NCBI GenBank assembly: GCA_027037535.1 | Contig: JALVZQ010000005.1 | Coordinates: 1 to 64,000 of the forward strand | Length of the DNA: 64,000 bases | Source: Acidilobaceae archaeon | Lineage (GTDB): Archaea; Thermoproteota; Thermoprotei_A; Sulfolobales; Acidilobaceae | Reading direction: 5' to 3' | Shown: in pieces, positions 26,838-35,763 of the stretch | Layout of the letters: each line of letters opens with the position of its first letter | How positions within the stretch are numbered: position 1 is the stretch's first letter | The notes under the pieces: model-generated | The model's input: the letters and a program-made list of their open reading frames with translations, nothing else | What the model was told of the DNA's origin: nothing | The model's database searches: none | Position numbers and translations under genes: made by a program

Positions 26838-27407
26838 TTACTCCACTTGCTTTTTCCCAGCCCTAATCCATTTTCCTACAATGTAAAAGTTTCTTCCTGC
26901 ACCATGAAGTAGTATGTTTGTTTTCCTAAAGTCCCAGCCCCACCTCGTATAAAAGACGAGGTCAACATATACTCCGAGAATCTCGAATACATACAATTTC
27001 ACCTCTCCTACGTCTATACTATCATATACCCTTGCTTCTAGGCTTGCCAAAGCATCTCTCCATCTAGGAACCGATACCCTATAAGATTCCTCGAGCTGAA
27101 TATTATGTTCTCGTATCTTGTCGACATCTCTTCCACTAACAGTACCAAGTCTATAAACCAGATCCAACATGTCACTAGAGGGAACATTTATTGTAGACTC
27201 TGGATGGTACTCAAGGCACTCATACGTATATGAGTCCCTATCTACTGCTATTGCTACCGTGGGAGGCTCCTCGGATACAGGCGTATTCCATGAGGCAGGC
27301 ATCATATTAAGTCTGCCATTAGGACACCTAGTCAAGAGAACAATTGTTGGTCTCGGGTGGAGCACATAATAATACCTGTATCCTTGAGGAAGAGGGCGAA
27401 GAACCAT
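26838..27407 (-). CDS. Flavin reductase-like (FMN-binding split barrel) protein, 189 aa
   Basis: The start RYYYVLHPRPTIVLLTRCPNGRLNMMPASWNTPVSEEPPTVAIAVDR follows the FMN-binding pattern of the flavin reductase domain family (sequence P-x-P-hydrophobic-x3-T, then N-x-M-P-x-S/A-W, then PP/P-x-hydrophobic). Later TINVPSSDMLDLVYRLGTVSGRDVDK is the typical helix region. Archaeal members bind FMN tightly and serve as NAD(P)H:flavin reductases or ferric reductases, or are of unknown role. Monocistronic or last in a unit with the PH/SHOCT gene upstream by only 10 bp. Family fairly sure, reaction not. Confidence 0.75.
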   Translation of the reverse strand: MVLRPLPQGYRYYYVLHPRPTIVLLTRCPNGRLNMMPASWNTPVSEEPPTVAIAVDRDSYTYECLEYHPESTINVPSSDMLDLVYRLGTVSGRDVDKIREHNIQLEESYRVSVPRWRDALASLEARVYDSIDVGEVKLYVFEILGVYVDLVFYTRWGWDFRKTNILLHGAGRNFYIVGKWIRAGKKQVE

Positions 27408-27417
27408 TACGGTTCCC

Positions 27418-28023
27418 CTACCTGCTCTCGTCGCCTAATCCCATATCTTTGAGTAGTTTTTCACGTAGCTTATTGTATTCTTCTTGCGATATCACTCCCT
27501 CATCCAGTAGCTTCTTTAATTTTAGTAGTTCTTCATACGGATCACGCTTCTCTCCGCTTGTTATCATTGTTTGCCTTGGAGCTCCTGTTACGCCTCTAAC
27601 AACTGATTCTTTAGGCTTTACAAGGATCATTTCTTCTTTAGTGAGACTCTTTTTCTTTGTGAGTGTCGGTGGCTCAATAGCTATATTTGATATAGCTTGT
27701 TTTATCGCCTCCATTACCTTTACTCCTTGATCCTTCTTCATCCATCCTATCTTTACTATCTCACCTGTCTCAAGCTCGATCTGGAAATCTGTAGAAGCAA
27801 TACCTTTAACAAAGTAAACCTTCTCTACCTTCTCGTAGGGAATACTCATCATATCATATCTACCGAGGATTTTCTCGTCGAAATAGACTATTCTCCGATC
27901 AGTCACGACAAGCCATTTAGGCTTCTCTAGACTAGGCATCTTCTTCGTGTAGAAGAGGACGTTCTCGCCGGGTTCGAGGTTTTCTCTTAGTTTCTTAGGA
28001 AGTTTTTCTATATCCTTAGGCAA
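27418..28023 (-). CDS. Bacterial/archaeal PH domain protein with C-terminal SHOCT motif, 201 aa
   Basis: Residues about 15-100 have the bPH pattern: ENLEPGENVLFYTKK, then WLVVTDRRIVYFDEKILGRYD, MSIPYEKVEKVYF and FQIELETGEIVKIG. Residues about 160-195 are a SHOCT oligomerisation module (DPYEELLKLKKLLDEGVISQEEYNKLREKLL). No membrane segment. Proteins of this build are thought to be adaptor or envelope-stress proteins; no enzymatic role is implied. The linker is Lys-rich. It precedes the flavin reductase-like gene by 10 bp on the same strand and may be cotranscribed. Confidence 0.85.
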   Translation of the reverse strand: MPKDIEKLPKKLRENLEPGENVLFYTKKMPSLEKPKWLVVTDRRIVYFDEKILGRYDMMSIPYEKVEKVYFVKGIASTDFQIELETGEIVKIGWMKKDQGVKVMEAIKQAISNIAIEPPTLTKKKSLTKEEMILVKPKESVVRGVTGAPRQTMITSGEKRDPYEELLKLKKLLDEGVISQEEYNKLREKLLKDMGLGDESR

Positions 28024-28154
28024 TATAATGCACCTCTAGACTAATATTAGGGTGGCTCTCTAGAACTTATAGTTTATCGATATGTCTCTCCAGTATATAA
28101 TAGACTGGATAAACCTAGCTAGATGCCTAATTTACATAGTAAGGGAATGTAAGG

Positions 28155-28745
28155 ATGAAATGCAATCATTGGATTATAATACTATCCTTACTGGCGGGAT
28201 TCACGACCATAGCTGGGACTGGCTGGGTTTTATTCACTGTACTAATCGGTAATCCGCCATATATACCGTATTTAGCTCCTATAACTGTGTGCATGATTCT
28301 TGCTGGACTAGTAACGATACGAGACTCCATACTTCTCCAGGGAGGAAGCAATAGCTTCTTCTGCGGAGGAAAATACGCTCTAGTAAACTTTCTCCGTCGA
28401 CGACCTAGTCCTCCAAAAACATTGTATTTTGAAGGCCCATATGGTGTTGTTAGGCACCCTTTTTATTCGGCTAGCATTACTATATATCTGGGTATTGGAG
28501 TAGTCTTGCCCTGGACGCTATTAAGTATTTTGATCCTACTACTATGGATATATGTTGCAACAATGGTTGAAGAATACCATCTAAGAAGGATCCCTGCATA
28601 TCAAAAATATGCGTTGCATACGCCCAGACTCTCTGTAATTAGTGTATTATTGTATGGCTGTAAAAAGATAATTTTTCCGAGGAACATAGGAAGGCTCTGT
28701 TGTCGTAGAGAGGATTTTATACGGTTAACTTCTATTAGCAAATAA
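28155..28745 (+). CDS. Isoprenylcysteine carboxyl methyltransferase (ICMT/PEMT)-like membrane protein, 196 aa
   Basis: Two N-terminal membrane segments (about residues 5-30 and 37-55) are followed by the family core: GPYGVVRHPFYSASITIYLG (about 95-114) with the conserved Arg-His-Pro cofactor-binding motif, a further hydrophobic hairpin (VLPWTLLSILILLLWIYVA), and the EEYHLRRIPAYQKYA segment that closes the SAM site. Members methylate lipids or small substrates in the membrane; prenylated proteins are not expected in archaea, so the substrate is open. GGATG spacing supports the ATG at 28155. Divergent from the PH/SHOCT gene. Confidence 0.8.
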   Translation: MKCNHWIIILSLLAGFTTIAGTGWVLFTVLIGNPPYIPYLAPITVCMILAGLVTIRDSILLQGGSNSFFCGGKYALVNFLRRRPSPPKTLYFEGPYGVVRHPFYSASITIYLGIGVVLPWTLLSILILLLWIYVATMVEEYHLRRIPAYQKYALHTPRLSVISVLLYGCKKIIFPRNIGRLCCRREDFIRLTSISK

Positions 28746-28832
28746 CATTAAATAAAAAAGGGGTTAGAAGCGTAGACTTAATGCTTTGCAAATATCTCTA
28801 CTATTCCTTTTCTATTCCTTGTTACTATGAAC

Positions 28833-30329
28833 CTATGGCTTCGTTACGCTGTTATTCTCGCAGAAGTATTCCTTGTTATCTAATATAGTTTTCTCTATGA
28901 TGTTTCTTAGCTCTCGTGGATCGACTGCTACCTTACCTAGTGTCCTTATTACTACGCCGACAAGATAGTTCAATGCTTTTTTCTTACCTTGGAGATAGTC
29001 ACATACCGCTCTTCTATTCTCCTTTAGTATTTTTATTAGTAGGTCTTCGGAGATCGAAGCCTTCTTAGGGATTACTTGGTCGAGGGTGGAATTGGGATTA
29101 TCGAGTATCCGGGGTATTACAATTCCCTTTACTGTATCGTAGGGGAGCTCTTTGTCGATTACCATGTTGACTAGCCGCGCAATAGTCTCTGGCTTCGGCA
29201 ACAGGTTCTCTGATGGATGCTCTATTCCTTTTTCCTTGAGTTCTCCTTTCAGGTCTACTCCGACTAGTTTCGCTGCTAGTATCTTGTCTTTTGCTAAGCT
29301 CACTGTTCTCAGATAGAGTTTCGCTAGGGCAGGCACAAGCGTTATACTCCAGGCTATTTCCCGCTTAACACCATATCCTGTTATTTTCCTATATACGTCT
29401 GCTGGCGTTAGACGTAGTAGCTCCGCTGCCTGTCTCTTGATGCGGGGAGTTATAGGCACCGGTGGTAGATCGGGATCCGGGAAGTATAGGTATTCTTCTT
29501 CCTCCTCCTTGTGCCGTAGCGGCACAGTTATGCCTTTCACACCGTCCCAGTGTCTTGTCTCTCGTGTAACTACTCCTCCTGTCTCGATTATCTTTGATTG
29601 GCGAAGTATCTCGTACCTTATAGCTTTCTCGACGTCGAGTGTGCTCCCTATATTCTTGACTTCTACTCTCTCTCCTCCCCCTACACTAATGTTTGAGTCG
29701 ACCCTGAACGCTCCCTCGAGCCTCGGGTTCATTACTCCCATGTACTCTAGTGTGAGGAGCAAGTATTCGACAAGTGCCCTCGCCTCTCTAGGGCTTCGGA
29801 GATCAGGCTCCGTCACTATCTCGAGGAGCGGGACCCCGCTCCTATTATAGTCTACGTGTACGAAGGGGCTCCTAGTTATTCCTCCTTTATCATAGGTGCT
29901 ACGGCCTGGGTCTTCTTCCAGATTTATCCTTCTTATCCTGACGCTTTTCCACTCCCATGTATTTGGGTCTAGATACCTGAATACCCCGTCTTTACATACG
30001 GGTGCTCCATGCGCACCTTCAAACTCCGTGATCTGATAGTTCTTTGGGAGATCCGGGTAATAGTAGTGTTTCCTAGTGAATATTATCATTGGGTTTGGCT
30101 TGCATCCTAAGGCATAGCTTGCTGCTACCGCGTATATTAGGGGTACTAGCTGGACTACTGGGAGTGCTCCGGGCATACCGAGGCAGACAGGGCATATGTT
30201 TGTATTTGGTGGATACTGGCGGTACTCTGCCTTGCACTGGCAGAATAGCTTGGTCGGACTGTTTGTTAGCTGGACGTGGATCTCGAGCCCTATCATCGGG
30301 TCTAGATCCTTTCGTCCTCTATCAGGCAT
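28833..30329 (-). CDS. gatB: Aspartyl/glutamyl-tRNA(Asn/Gln) amidotransferase subunit B
   Basis: MIGLEIHVQLTNSPTKLFCQC is the family start; the zinc-type cysteines CQC and CPVC follow, then the cradle domain (YYPDLPKNYQITEFE, RINLEEDPGR, DYNRSGVPLLEIVTEPD) and the C-terminal YqeY-like helical domain. GatB contains the kinase site that phosphorylates mischarged Asp-tRNA(Asn) or Glu-tRNA(Gln). The ATG at 30329 is preferred over the listed 30383: GGGAGGGG lies just before it and the family does not extend further. Thirteen bases separate it from the gatA stop. In archaea GatDE makes Gln-tRNA, so this complex most likely makes Asn-tRNA(Asn). Confidence 0.95.
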   Translation of the reverse strand: MPDRGRKDLDPMIGLEIHVQLTNSPTKLFCQCKAEYRQYPPNTNICPVCLGMPGALPVVQLVPLIYAVAASYALGCKPNPMIIFTRKHYYYPDLPKNYQITEFEGAHGAPVCKDGVFRYLDPNTWEWKSVRIRRINLEEDPGRSTYDKGGITRSPFVHVDYNRSGVPLLEIVTEPDLRSPREARALVEYLLLTLEYMGVMNPRLEGAFRVDSNISVGGGERVEVKNIGSTLDVEKAIRYEILRQSKIIETGGVVTRETRHWDGVKGITVPLRHKEEEEEYLYFPDPDLPPVPITPRIKRQAAELLRLTPADVYRKITGYGVKREIAWSITLVPALAKLYLRTVSLAKDKILAAKLVGVDLKGELKEKGIEHPSENLLPKPETIARLVNMVIDKELPYDTVKGIVIPRILDNPNSTLDQVIPKKASISEDLLIKILKENRRAVCDYLQGKKKALNYLVGVVIRTLGKVAVDPRELRNIIEKTILDNKEYFCENNSVTKP

Positions 30330-30342
30330 CGCTCCCCTCCCC

Positions 30343-31785
30343 CTAGCTGTTCTGGATAAGCTTCTCTGCAAGCAGAGCGACACGGAACAATAGTTCTTCC
30401 CCGAAGGGATGCGCCATCCACTGTACTGGAATAGGCAGGCCCTGCTCCGTGTATGCTAGTGGATGCACGAGCGCGGGAATTCCTGCGAGGTTTGCTGTTA
30501 CAGTCATCCTATCGAGTGCATACATTTTCAATGGATCGTCTAGGGTCTCCGATAGACGTGGTGGGAAGACGGGGCTTGCAGGGCTACTGATCACGCAGTG
30601 CCTGGTGGCCGAGAGCATTGCTTCCTTTACTAGTCTCCTTATTTTTGATGCGGCAACATAGTATGCGTCGCGGTATCCCTCGCTCAAGACATATACTCCC
30701 ATAAGGATTCTTCTCTTGACTTCTCGACCGAAACAACTAGTTCTAGCACCTATAACATTGTCCTCCCAGGACTTCGCGTCTTGATTCCTGCATGGATAGA
30801 GGCTGCCATCGTATCTTGCAAGATTGCTGGCTGCCTCGGCGAATGCAATCGTATAGTAGGCTGGGAGAACGTGTCTGAGGACGGGTATCTTTATCTCTTC
30901 TACTGTTGCCCCTTGTGATTCTAGCTTCCCGTAGAGTCTGTCGAGAGTTTTCAGAATAACTGGGTCAGTGTGTTCAAATAGCTCTTGTGGGAGGCATATC
31001 CTGAGTGTGCTTGGGTCTAGGCCTTCTCTTATTCTCTCACTTAGCCCTGTATAGTCATAGTCTACGCTGGTTGCGTCGAAGGGGTCTTTCCCCGCCATGT
31101 ACTCGAATAATAATGCTGTATCAATCAGGTCCCTCGCCATTGGGCTAATTTGTTCGAGGCTGTTTGCATACGGTATGAGACCATATCTAGAGACTGTACC
31201 ATATGTAGGTTTTAGGCCGATCGTCCCAGTATATGCTGCTGGGAGTCTTACGCTTCCTCCTGTATCGCTTCCTAAAGCTAGATCTGCCCCGCCATAGGCT
31301 AGTACTGCTCCGCTCCCTCCACTACTCCCTCCGGGAACCCTATTTGGATCCAGTGGATTGCGTGTTGGACCATATGCACTGTATTCTGTTGTGCTCCCCA
31401 TAGCATATTCGTCGAGATTTGTTTTCCCTATGATTATCGCTCCTGCATTCTTGAGTTTTTTAACTACTGTCGCCTCGTATCCTGGCATGAACCCCTTTAG
31501 CATTAAGCTACCGGCTGTCGTGGGCAGTTCTATGGTCATTATATTATCTTTTACTGCTAGGAATGCTCCTTCGAGGGGCCTCGCGGTTCCCTGCATGTAG
31601 GCTTTGTCTGCTTGCTTCGAGGCTTTCCTTAGTTCTTCCTTGTCTCTTAGAGATATGTAGGCGTTGATTACAGGCTCCCACTTCTCTATGTTTTCGAATA
31701 TTTCTTCTAGATGCTCGCTTGGTTTTAGGCTTCCCTCAAGATATCTCTGCCTGGTTTTCCAATAGGGTAGTTGTCCCGGCACCAT
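30343..31785 (-). CDS. gatA: Aspartyl/glutamyl-tRNA amidotransferase subunit A (amidase)
   Basis: Amidase-signature family with its full Ser-cisSer-Lys triad visible: LAVKDNI (Lys, about residue 74), and the Gly/Ser-rich GGSSGGSGAVLAYGG followed by LGSDTGGSVRLPAAYTG with the catalytic Ser. It hydrolyses glutamine to supply ammonia to GatB through a channel. Length (480 aa) is normal. Middle gene of a gatC-gatA-gatB operon, four bases after gatC. Confidence 0.95.
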   Translation of the reverse strand: MVPGQLPYWKTRQRYLEGSLKPSEHLEEIFENIEKWEPVINAYISLRDKEELRKASKQADKAYMQGTARPLEGAFLAVKDNIMTIELPTTAGSLMLKGFMPGYEATVVKKLKNAGAIIIGKTNLDEYAMGSTTEYSAYGPTRNPLDPNRVPGGSSGGSGAVLAYGGADLALGSDTGGSVRLPAAYTGTIGLKPTYGTVSRYGLIPYANSLEQISPMARDLIDTALLFEYMAGKDPFDATSVDYDYTGLSERIREGLDPSTLRICLPQELFEHTDPVILKTLDRLYGKLESQGATVEEIKIPVLRHVLPAYYTIAFAEAASNLARYDGSLYPCRNQDAKSWEDNVIGARTSCFGREVKRRILMGVYVLSEGYRDAYYVAASKIRRLVKEAMLSATRHCVISSPASPVFPPRLSETLDDPLKMYALDRMTVTANLAGIPALVHPLAYTEQGLPIPVQWMAHPFGEELLFRVALLAEKLIQNS

Positions 31786-31789
31786 TGCT

Positions 31790-32089
31790 TTATCCCCTTG
31801 GTCTCCATGGAAGGACTACTTTTCCTTCTTCGTCTAGCTTGATCCACTCCAGATTTGCTAGAACTAGTCTTCTTTCCTCGCCTGTCTCTGGGGGGCTATA
31901 TTCCTCTATGTCCCATACATAGTAGAGGGGTTCCGTGCCAGGATATCGTTCAACGACGTGTCTGAGGTCTTCCATCATTAGACGTACGTCCCGGATATAT
32001 TTGCAGGCCTCTTCCTTATCAATACGGAGTTTCGCCAGTCCAAGAAGCCTTTCCAGCTCCACACAATCATTAACAGTGGCTCCTTCCAT
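31790..32089 (-). CDS. gatC: Aspartyl/glutamyl-tRNA amidotransferase subunit C
   Basis: Short helical protein with the GatC pattern: LERLLGLAKLRIDKEEACKYIRDVRLMMEDLRHV (helical hairpin that embraces GatA), then LYYVWDIEEYSPPETGEERR and the C-terminal GKVVLPWRPRG extension that runs between GatA and GatB. First gene of the operon. Its upstream region (32090-32176) is shared with a divergent small membrane protein gene. Confidence 0.9.
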   Translation of the reverse strand: MEGATVNDCVELERLLGLAKLRIDKEEACKYIRDVRLMMEDLRHVVERYPGTEPLYYVWDIEEYSPPETGEERRLVLANLEWIKLDEEGKVVLPWRPRG

Positions 32090-32176
32090 ACGTCTACGCC
32101 TGTTGATTTATCTGTCAATGTTTCTAGATATAAATTGAATCGATTAATTAGCCGCTGAGACTAGAGGCATTCATAG

Positions 32177-32392
32177 GTGGGGGTGAGAGATATCGTGGAT
32201 GGTCAGAGACTCAAGATAATCGCGGGACTTATACTATTCACTGTTCTATACCTGGGGGCTATGATTAGGTACCAGTCGCTAATAGTGGAACATAGCGAGG
32301 CCACGTCTGGGTGGAGAATACTGGAGATCCTCAGCACGCTGACCTATATTGCGGGCATGGCGCTGGGACTCTATCTACTTAGAAGAAGCTAG
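32177..32392 (+). CDS. Small two-segment membrane protein, 71 aa
   Basis: GTG start with GGTGGGGG just upstream. Two hydrophobic segments (about residues 12-28, KIIAGLILFTVLYLGAMI, and 49-66, ILSTLTYIAGMALGLYLL) joined by a charged loop, with a basic RRS end. Overlaps the 3' end of the convergent ecfT gene by four bases. Divergent from gatC. No family recognised. Confidence 0.55.
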   Translation: MGVRDIVDGQRLKIIAGLILFTVLYLGAMIRYQSLIVEHSEATSGWRILEILSTLTYIAGMALGLYLLRRS

Positions 32393-33087
32393 TATAGGAT
32401 AAAGACTAGTATCCACATGAGACTCAGAGCAAGTAATAATAAGTCTAGGAACCCTATCTTCTCGTCGTAGAGCCTAGTCCTCGCCATTCCTGGCCGGGCA
32501 CCCTTCATATAGTAAGCTACTTTCATCTCCTCAGATTTCCTTATATTAGATAAGGTCACCGCCACAAGGACCTCACTTGTACTGCGATCCATGAGCCTCT
32601 GAGCCGATAATGCTACGAGAGCATCCTCGACAGCTTGAGGCGCTAGCCTATAAAATAACGAAAGTATATCGTGTAGCAAGGGGCTGGCTCTTGCAAATAT
32701 GCCTGGGAGCTTCAACGGGCCTAGCGCCGTGTATATTATTAGAGTGGATGAGGCTATTCCATATACTCTTAATATGACGCTTCCAAGATAAATAGCCCAG
32801 TCACTGGATAGGGGCTTGAAGGGAGACAGAATTCCCGCTACTAAGCCAATAATTGCTACTGGCAACGACACTGTGCCAGCTATTCTCACTGATTCCCTTC
32901 CGTGCAGTACGTGAAGTACTAGTACATATGGATACGTTATGAGTATTGCCGGATAATGGAGTATAGAGAGGCCTATCCAAGAGACCAGTAGTCCTACGAG
33001 TAATAGTTGTGGGTTTAGTTCTGACAGCGGGGTTTTCTTATTCGTGTAGAGTATTGATAGCAGCCTGGTCAGCATATACCATAGCAT
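32389..33087 (-). CDS. ecfT: ECF transporter transmembrane T component (CbiQ/EcfT family), 232 aa
   Basis: Several hydrophobic segments with the T-component layout; the coupling helices are represented by ALVALSAQRLMDRSTSE and MKVAYYMKGARPGMARTR near the C-terminus, matching the Ala-Arg-Gly type motifs that contact the ATPases, although the sequence is divergent. It transmits ATP hydrolysis to the S component to move a vitamin or trace metal ligand. Start overlaps the ATPase gene end by 19 bases; an alternative ATG at 33075 shortens this. Last gene of the S-A-T operon. Confidence 0.8.
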   Translation of the reverse strand: MLWYMLTRLLSILYTNKKTPLSELNPQLLLVGLLVSWIGLSILHYPAILITYPYVLVLHVLHGRESVRIAGTVSLPVAIIGLVAGILSPFKPLSSDWAIYLGSVILRVYGIASSTLIIYTALGPLKLPGIFARASPLLHDILSLFYRLAPQAVEDALVALSAQRLMDRSTSEVLVAVTLSNIRKSEEMKVAYYMKGARPGMARTRLYDEKIGFLDLLLLALSLMWILVFILY

Positions 33088-34367
33088 TCCCGTATTCTCC
33101 CCTCCACGACTAGATATGATCTTGTGGCTATCTCCGAGAGCTCCTCGTCATGGGACGCTGCAACAATAGTATATCCCGCTCTGGCTAGTTTATGGATTGC
33201 TTCGATTACGAGCCACTTGTTCTCGGGGTCGAGGCCTGCTGTTGGTTCGTCAAGTAATAGTATGTCTCCGCCGGAGGATAGTACTATCGCTAGTGCTGCT
33301 AGCCTGAGCTCTCCTCCGCTGAGACTATATATTGGTTTATCATATATCTCGTTGATTTTCTCGGTGAACGAGATCCTCCCAGGATCATCTATGATGTCCG
33401 ATAATCTCCCTCGTGGAAATACGAGGAAGGGATCAGCTGGCAGTAGCCTCGGCCTGCCTTTGATGATTATTCTCCCCTTCATGGGCTTGAGGAATCCTGC
33501 GATTGTGTAGAGTATGGTTGTTTTTCCTCCGCCGTTTGGGCCCTGTAACAGTACTAGTTCACTTTTCCTTGCCTGGAGCGAGATATCATGTATCACTAAT
33601 TGGCGACTACCGGGGTAGCCTGCTGAGACTTTTTCTAACTTAAGGACTAGTTCGCCTCCTTGTCTCGGAGGGTTGAGGTGGTGTTTATTGATTCTGTATA
33701 TACCTTTGTTAACCCCCCGGATAACAATGTAGGATTCGTCGGCAAGCTCCGCTAACTTCACGTCATGAGTCGCCACGAGTACTCCAACTCCCTCCCCTCG
33801 GAGCCGATCCAGGATACTATACAATACCGTTCTAGCACTCCTATCTAGAAAACTAGACGGCTCATCTAATAACAAGTACCTAGACCTGAGGACACCTGCT
33901 GCTGCGAGAGCAGTCCTCTGCAATAAGCCACTACTCAACATGTATACATGAGTCCACTTGTAATCCAATAAACCATACACGTGGAGTTGTTCCCATACCC
34001 TCTCCATAATCGTTTTTCTATCCACACCGCGGAGAACTAGTGGAGACGAGGCCTCTAAGAAGACTGTTGCACCCGTAACCTGGATCTTCGGATCCTGTAA
34101 TAGTAGGAACACTTTTTCTCGGGGATCACACTCGCGGGGATCGCAACCATCTATCTCGATGCGTCCCTTAACTCTTCCAGGATAAAATGAAGGGATGAGT
34201 CCGGTAATGGCTCTAAGTATAGTTGTCTTGCCACCACCGTTTGGACCTGTTAGTGTCTTTAGCTCTCCAGGCTGGAGATCTAGGTTCACTCCTTCTACCG
34301 CTGGTTTTTGAGAACCCTCGTATACTACTTCTAGGTCTTCTACATGAATCATCTCTGAGCACGCCAT
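33069..34367 (-). CDS. ecfA: ECF transporter energy-coupling ATPase, two fused ABC domains, 432 aa
   Basis: Two complete ABC modules in one chain. Domain 1: Walker A GPNGGGKTTIL (about residue 38), degenerate signature LSSGLLQRTAL, Walker B RYLLLDEPSSFLD, switch VATHD. Domain 2: Walker A GPNGGGKTTIL (about 268), canonical signature LSGGELRLAAL, Walker B DILLLDEPTAGLD, switch AASHD. The fusion replaces separate EcfA1/EcfA2. The first domain having LSSG in place of LSGG suggests asymmetric ATP sites. Coupled to the S gene upstream (19-bp overlap) and T gene downstream. Confidence 0.9.
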   Translation of the reverse strand: MACSEMIHVEDLEVVYEGSQKPAVEGVNLDLQPGELKTLTGPNGGGKTTILRAITGLIPSFYPGRVKGRIEIDGCDPRECDPREKVFLLLQDPKIQVTGATVFLEASSPLVLRGVDRKTIMERVWEQLHVYGLLDYKWTHVYMLSSGLLQRTALAAAGVLRSRYLLLDEPSSFLDRSARTVLYSILDRLRGEGVGVLVATHDVKLAELADESYIVIRGVNKGIYRINKHHLNPPRQGGELVLKLEKVSAGYPGSRQLVIHDISLQARKSELVLLQGPNGGGKTTILYTIAGFLKPMKGRIIIKGRPRLLPADPFLVFPRGRLSDIIDDPGRISFTEKINEIYDKPIYSLSGGELRLAALAIVLSSGGDILLLDEPTAGLDPENKWLVIEAIHKLARAGYTIVAASHDEELSEIATRSYLVVEGRIRECYGIC

Positions 34368-35113
34368 ACTGATGATACCACTATTGAAGCTATTGCAGCA
34401 CCAACTATTACTTGCCCCAGGTTCACGGGTATCTCTGCCGCGGCCGCTAATGGGTTTGTCATCTCTCCTAGGCCTAGGCTATATATTACTGTTGCCTCGT
34501 ATATGAAGTATCCGGCTACCATTTCTAGCCCTGCGAGTAGCATGGATACAGTTGCTACACCCAGTAGCTCGTCTCTCCTGGTTCCGATATATAGGATTAC
34601 TACTGCGATTAGGGCTCCTACCAGTAGCCAGGCGCCAAGAGGTATCGTGAACGTTACAGTCTTCCCCCATATGCTGAGCTCCGTGGATCCACCGTATAGT
34701 CCAGCATAGAGGAAGGCGCCTGCGAGTGCTATTCCTCCTCCCACTAATATGGCGGAGATATAGATCATGCTTCTACGCTTCCCGCCCGGTAACCTTGAGA
34801 GCCTTAGAAATATCCATCCCGCCAAGTATCCCTCTATAGCTTTGATAACTAGTGTACCTGGGGCATAATGCGAATACCCAAGTATTATATCGGCGAGAGC
34901 ACTACCTATGCCCCCGGCTATCAGCCCCACATATGGGCCTCCTAGTATCGCCGCAGTGTACACCATGGATTCCCCGAGGTTGAAATAGCCCTCGGTTATA
35001 GGAGTATAGACGCTTATCATAGTAGCCGCTAGAACCAGGGCGGCGAATACTGCTGATCTAACAACAATAGCGGACCACACTACGTCTTTCTTATAACTAG
35101 TGTTACGGGACAC
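34349..35113 (-). CDS. ECF transporter substrate-binding S component, about 254 aa
   Basis: The core TPITEGYFNLGESMVYTAAILGGPYVGLIAGGIGSALADIILGYSHYAPGT (quoted in part) is the S-component signature seen in a broad family that includes HMP/thiamine-type and unassigned vitamin transporters, with about six hydrophobic segments and a larger C-terminal region than usual. The listed TTG (35155) falls inside a 20-bp palindrome; the GTG at 35113 or 35080 is more likely the start. Substrate cannot be named from sequence. First gene of the S-A-T operon. Confidence 0.75.
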   Translation of the reverse strand: MSRNTSYKKDVVWSAIVVRSAVFAALVLAATMISVYTPITEGYFNLGESMVYTAAILGGPYVGLIAGGIGSALADIILGYSHYAPGTLVIKAIEGYLAGWIFLRLSRLPGGKRRSMIYISAILVGGGIALAGAFLYAGLYGGSTELSIWGKTVTFTIPLGAWLLVGALIAVVILYIGTRRDELLGVATVSMLLAGLEMVAGYFIYEATVIYSLGLGEMTNPLAAAAEIPVNLGQVIVGAAIASIVVSSVWRAQR

Positions 35114-35145
35114 ATTGGTACACCCATTCGTTTGATTCCAATGAG

Positions 35146-35165
35146 ATAGAAACAATTGTTTCTAT
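35146..35165. promoter_or_regulatory. 20-bp perfect palindrome, probable operator of the ECF operon
   Basis: ATAGAAACAATTGTTTCTAT reads identically on both strands. It lies just downstream of the expected transcription start of the minus-strand ECF operon (TATA at 35191-35200) and upstream of the likely GTG start. A half-copy AGAAACAAT is found on the other side of the TATA box (35208-35216). This placement is typical of a repressor site blocking initiation. Confidence 0.6.
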
Positions 35166-35190
35166 TTTAAAACCATGAACGCTCAAATAA

Positions 35191-35200
35191 TATTTATAAC
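35191..35200 (-). promoter_or_regulatory. TATA box of the ECF operon
   Basis: On the minus strand GTTATAAATA; about 26 bp downstream places the start of transcription near 35168, next to the palindrome. Confidence 0.5.
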
Positions 35201-35239
35201 AATCAGCAGAAACAATCCCCTAATGTAAAGCGGACTCCA

Positions 35240-35713
35240 TCATTTGTTAAACAAATATGATATGAGAGAACTAGTCTTCACTATTATGTCTGCTTTCTCG
35301 AATCCCATGCAACTATATATTTTCTTATCCTTTACTTCAAGAGTTATTGAACTGTTGTATTCTCTAAGTCCTATTATCGAGAGTTTATCGCTATATGTGA
35401 TATGTCCCGTGTAGACCATGTAGTCTCCTTCATAATAGAAGACTCCTTCTATTTCTTCGGAGTTATATGGGTGTCCTGCTCCGAAGCTTTTTGTCTTGGC
35501 CATGTATTCTATTAGTCTGCCGTTTTCGACTTTGTAGTATTCTATTATGGGTGTGTTCTCTACACTATGGGTCCAATTATATATTATTTTCGAGTAGTCT
35601 GGTGCTATCGTCTCGTAGGTTGAGTTATCACATGTGATGGAAACAGTTTGGATTGGAAGTAGGAGTAATGATAGAAGGTATATTGCGGTGATTATGAGAA
35701 AAAACTTGTTCAA
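35240..35713 (-). CDS. DUF1850 family exported protein associated with TAXI/TRAP transport, 157 aa
   Basis: N-terminal signal peptide (about residues 3-24, FFLIITAIYLLSLLLLPIQTV). The conserved core WTHSVENTPIIEYYKVENGRL and TKSFGAGHPYN matches DUF1850, a family found next to TAXI-type TRAP transporters in bacteria and archaea. Function is unknown; probably assists receptor or permease outside the membrane. The gene follows the TAXI receptor gene by about 50 bp on the same strand. The TRAP permease gene expected in such clusters is absent here. Confidence 0.75.
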   Translation of the reverse strand: MNKFFLIITAIYLLSLLLLPIQTVSITCDNSTYETIAPDYSKIIYNWTHSVENTPIIEYYKVENGRLIEYMAKTKSFGAGHPYNSEEIEGVFYYEGDYMVYTGHITYSDKLSIIGLREYNSSITLEVKDKKIYSCMGFEKADIIVKTSSLISYLFNK

Positions 35714-35763
35714 TTCTATTACACTCCCGTCGGGGAGCCTCCATAATAGAGGTAGGAGTTTGG

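Noticed and set aside
30330-30383. Extended start of gatB (MSLCLQRSLS...)
   Set aside because: Overlaps gatA; RBS and family start favour ATG at 30329.
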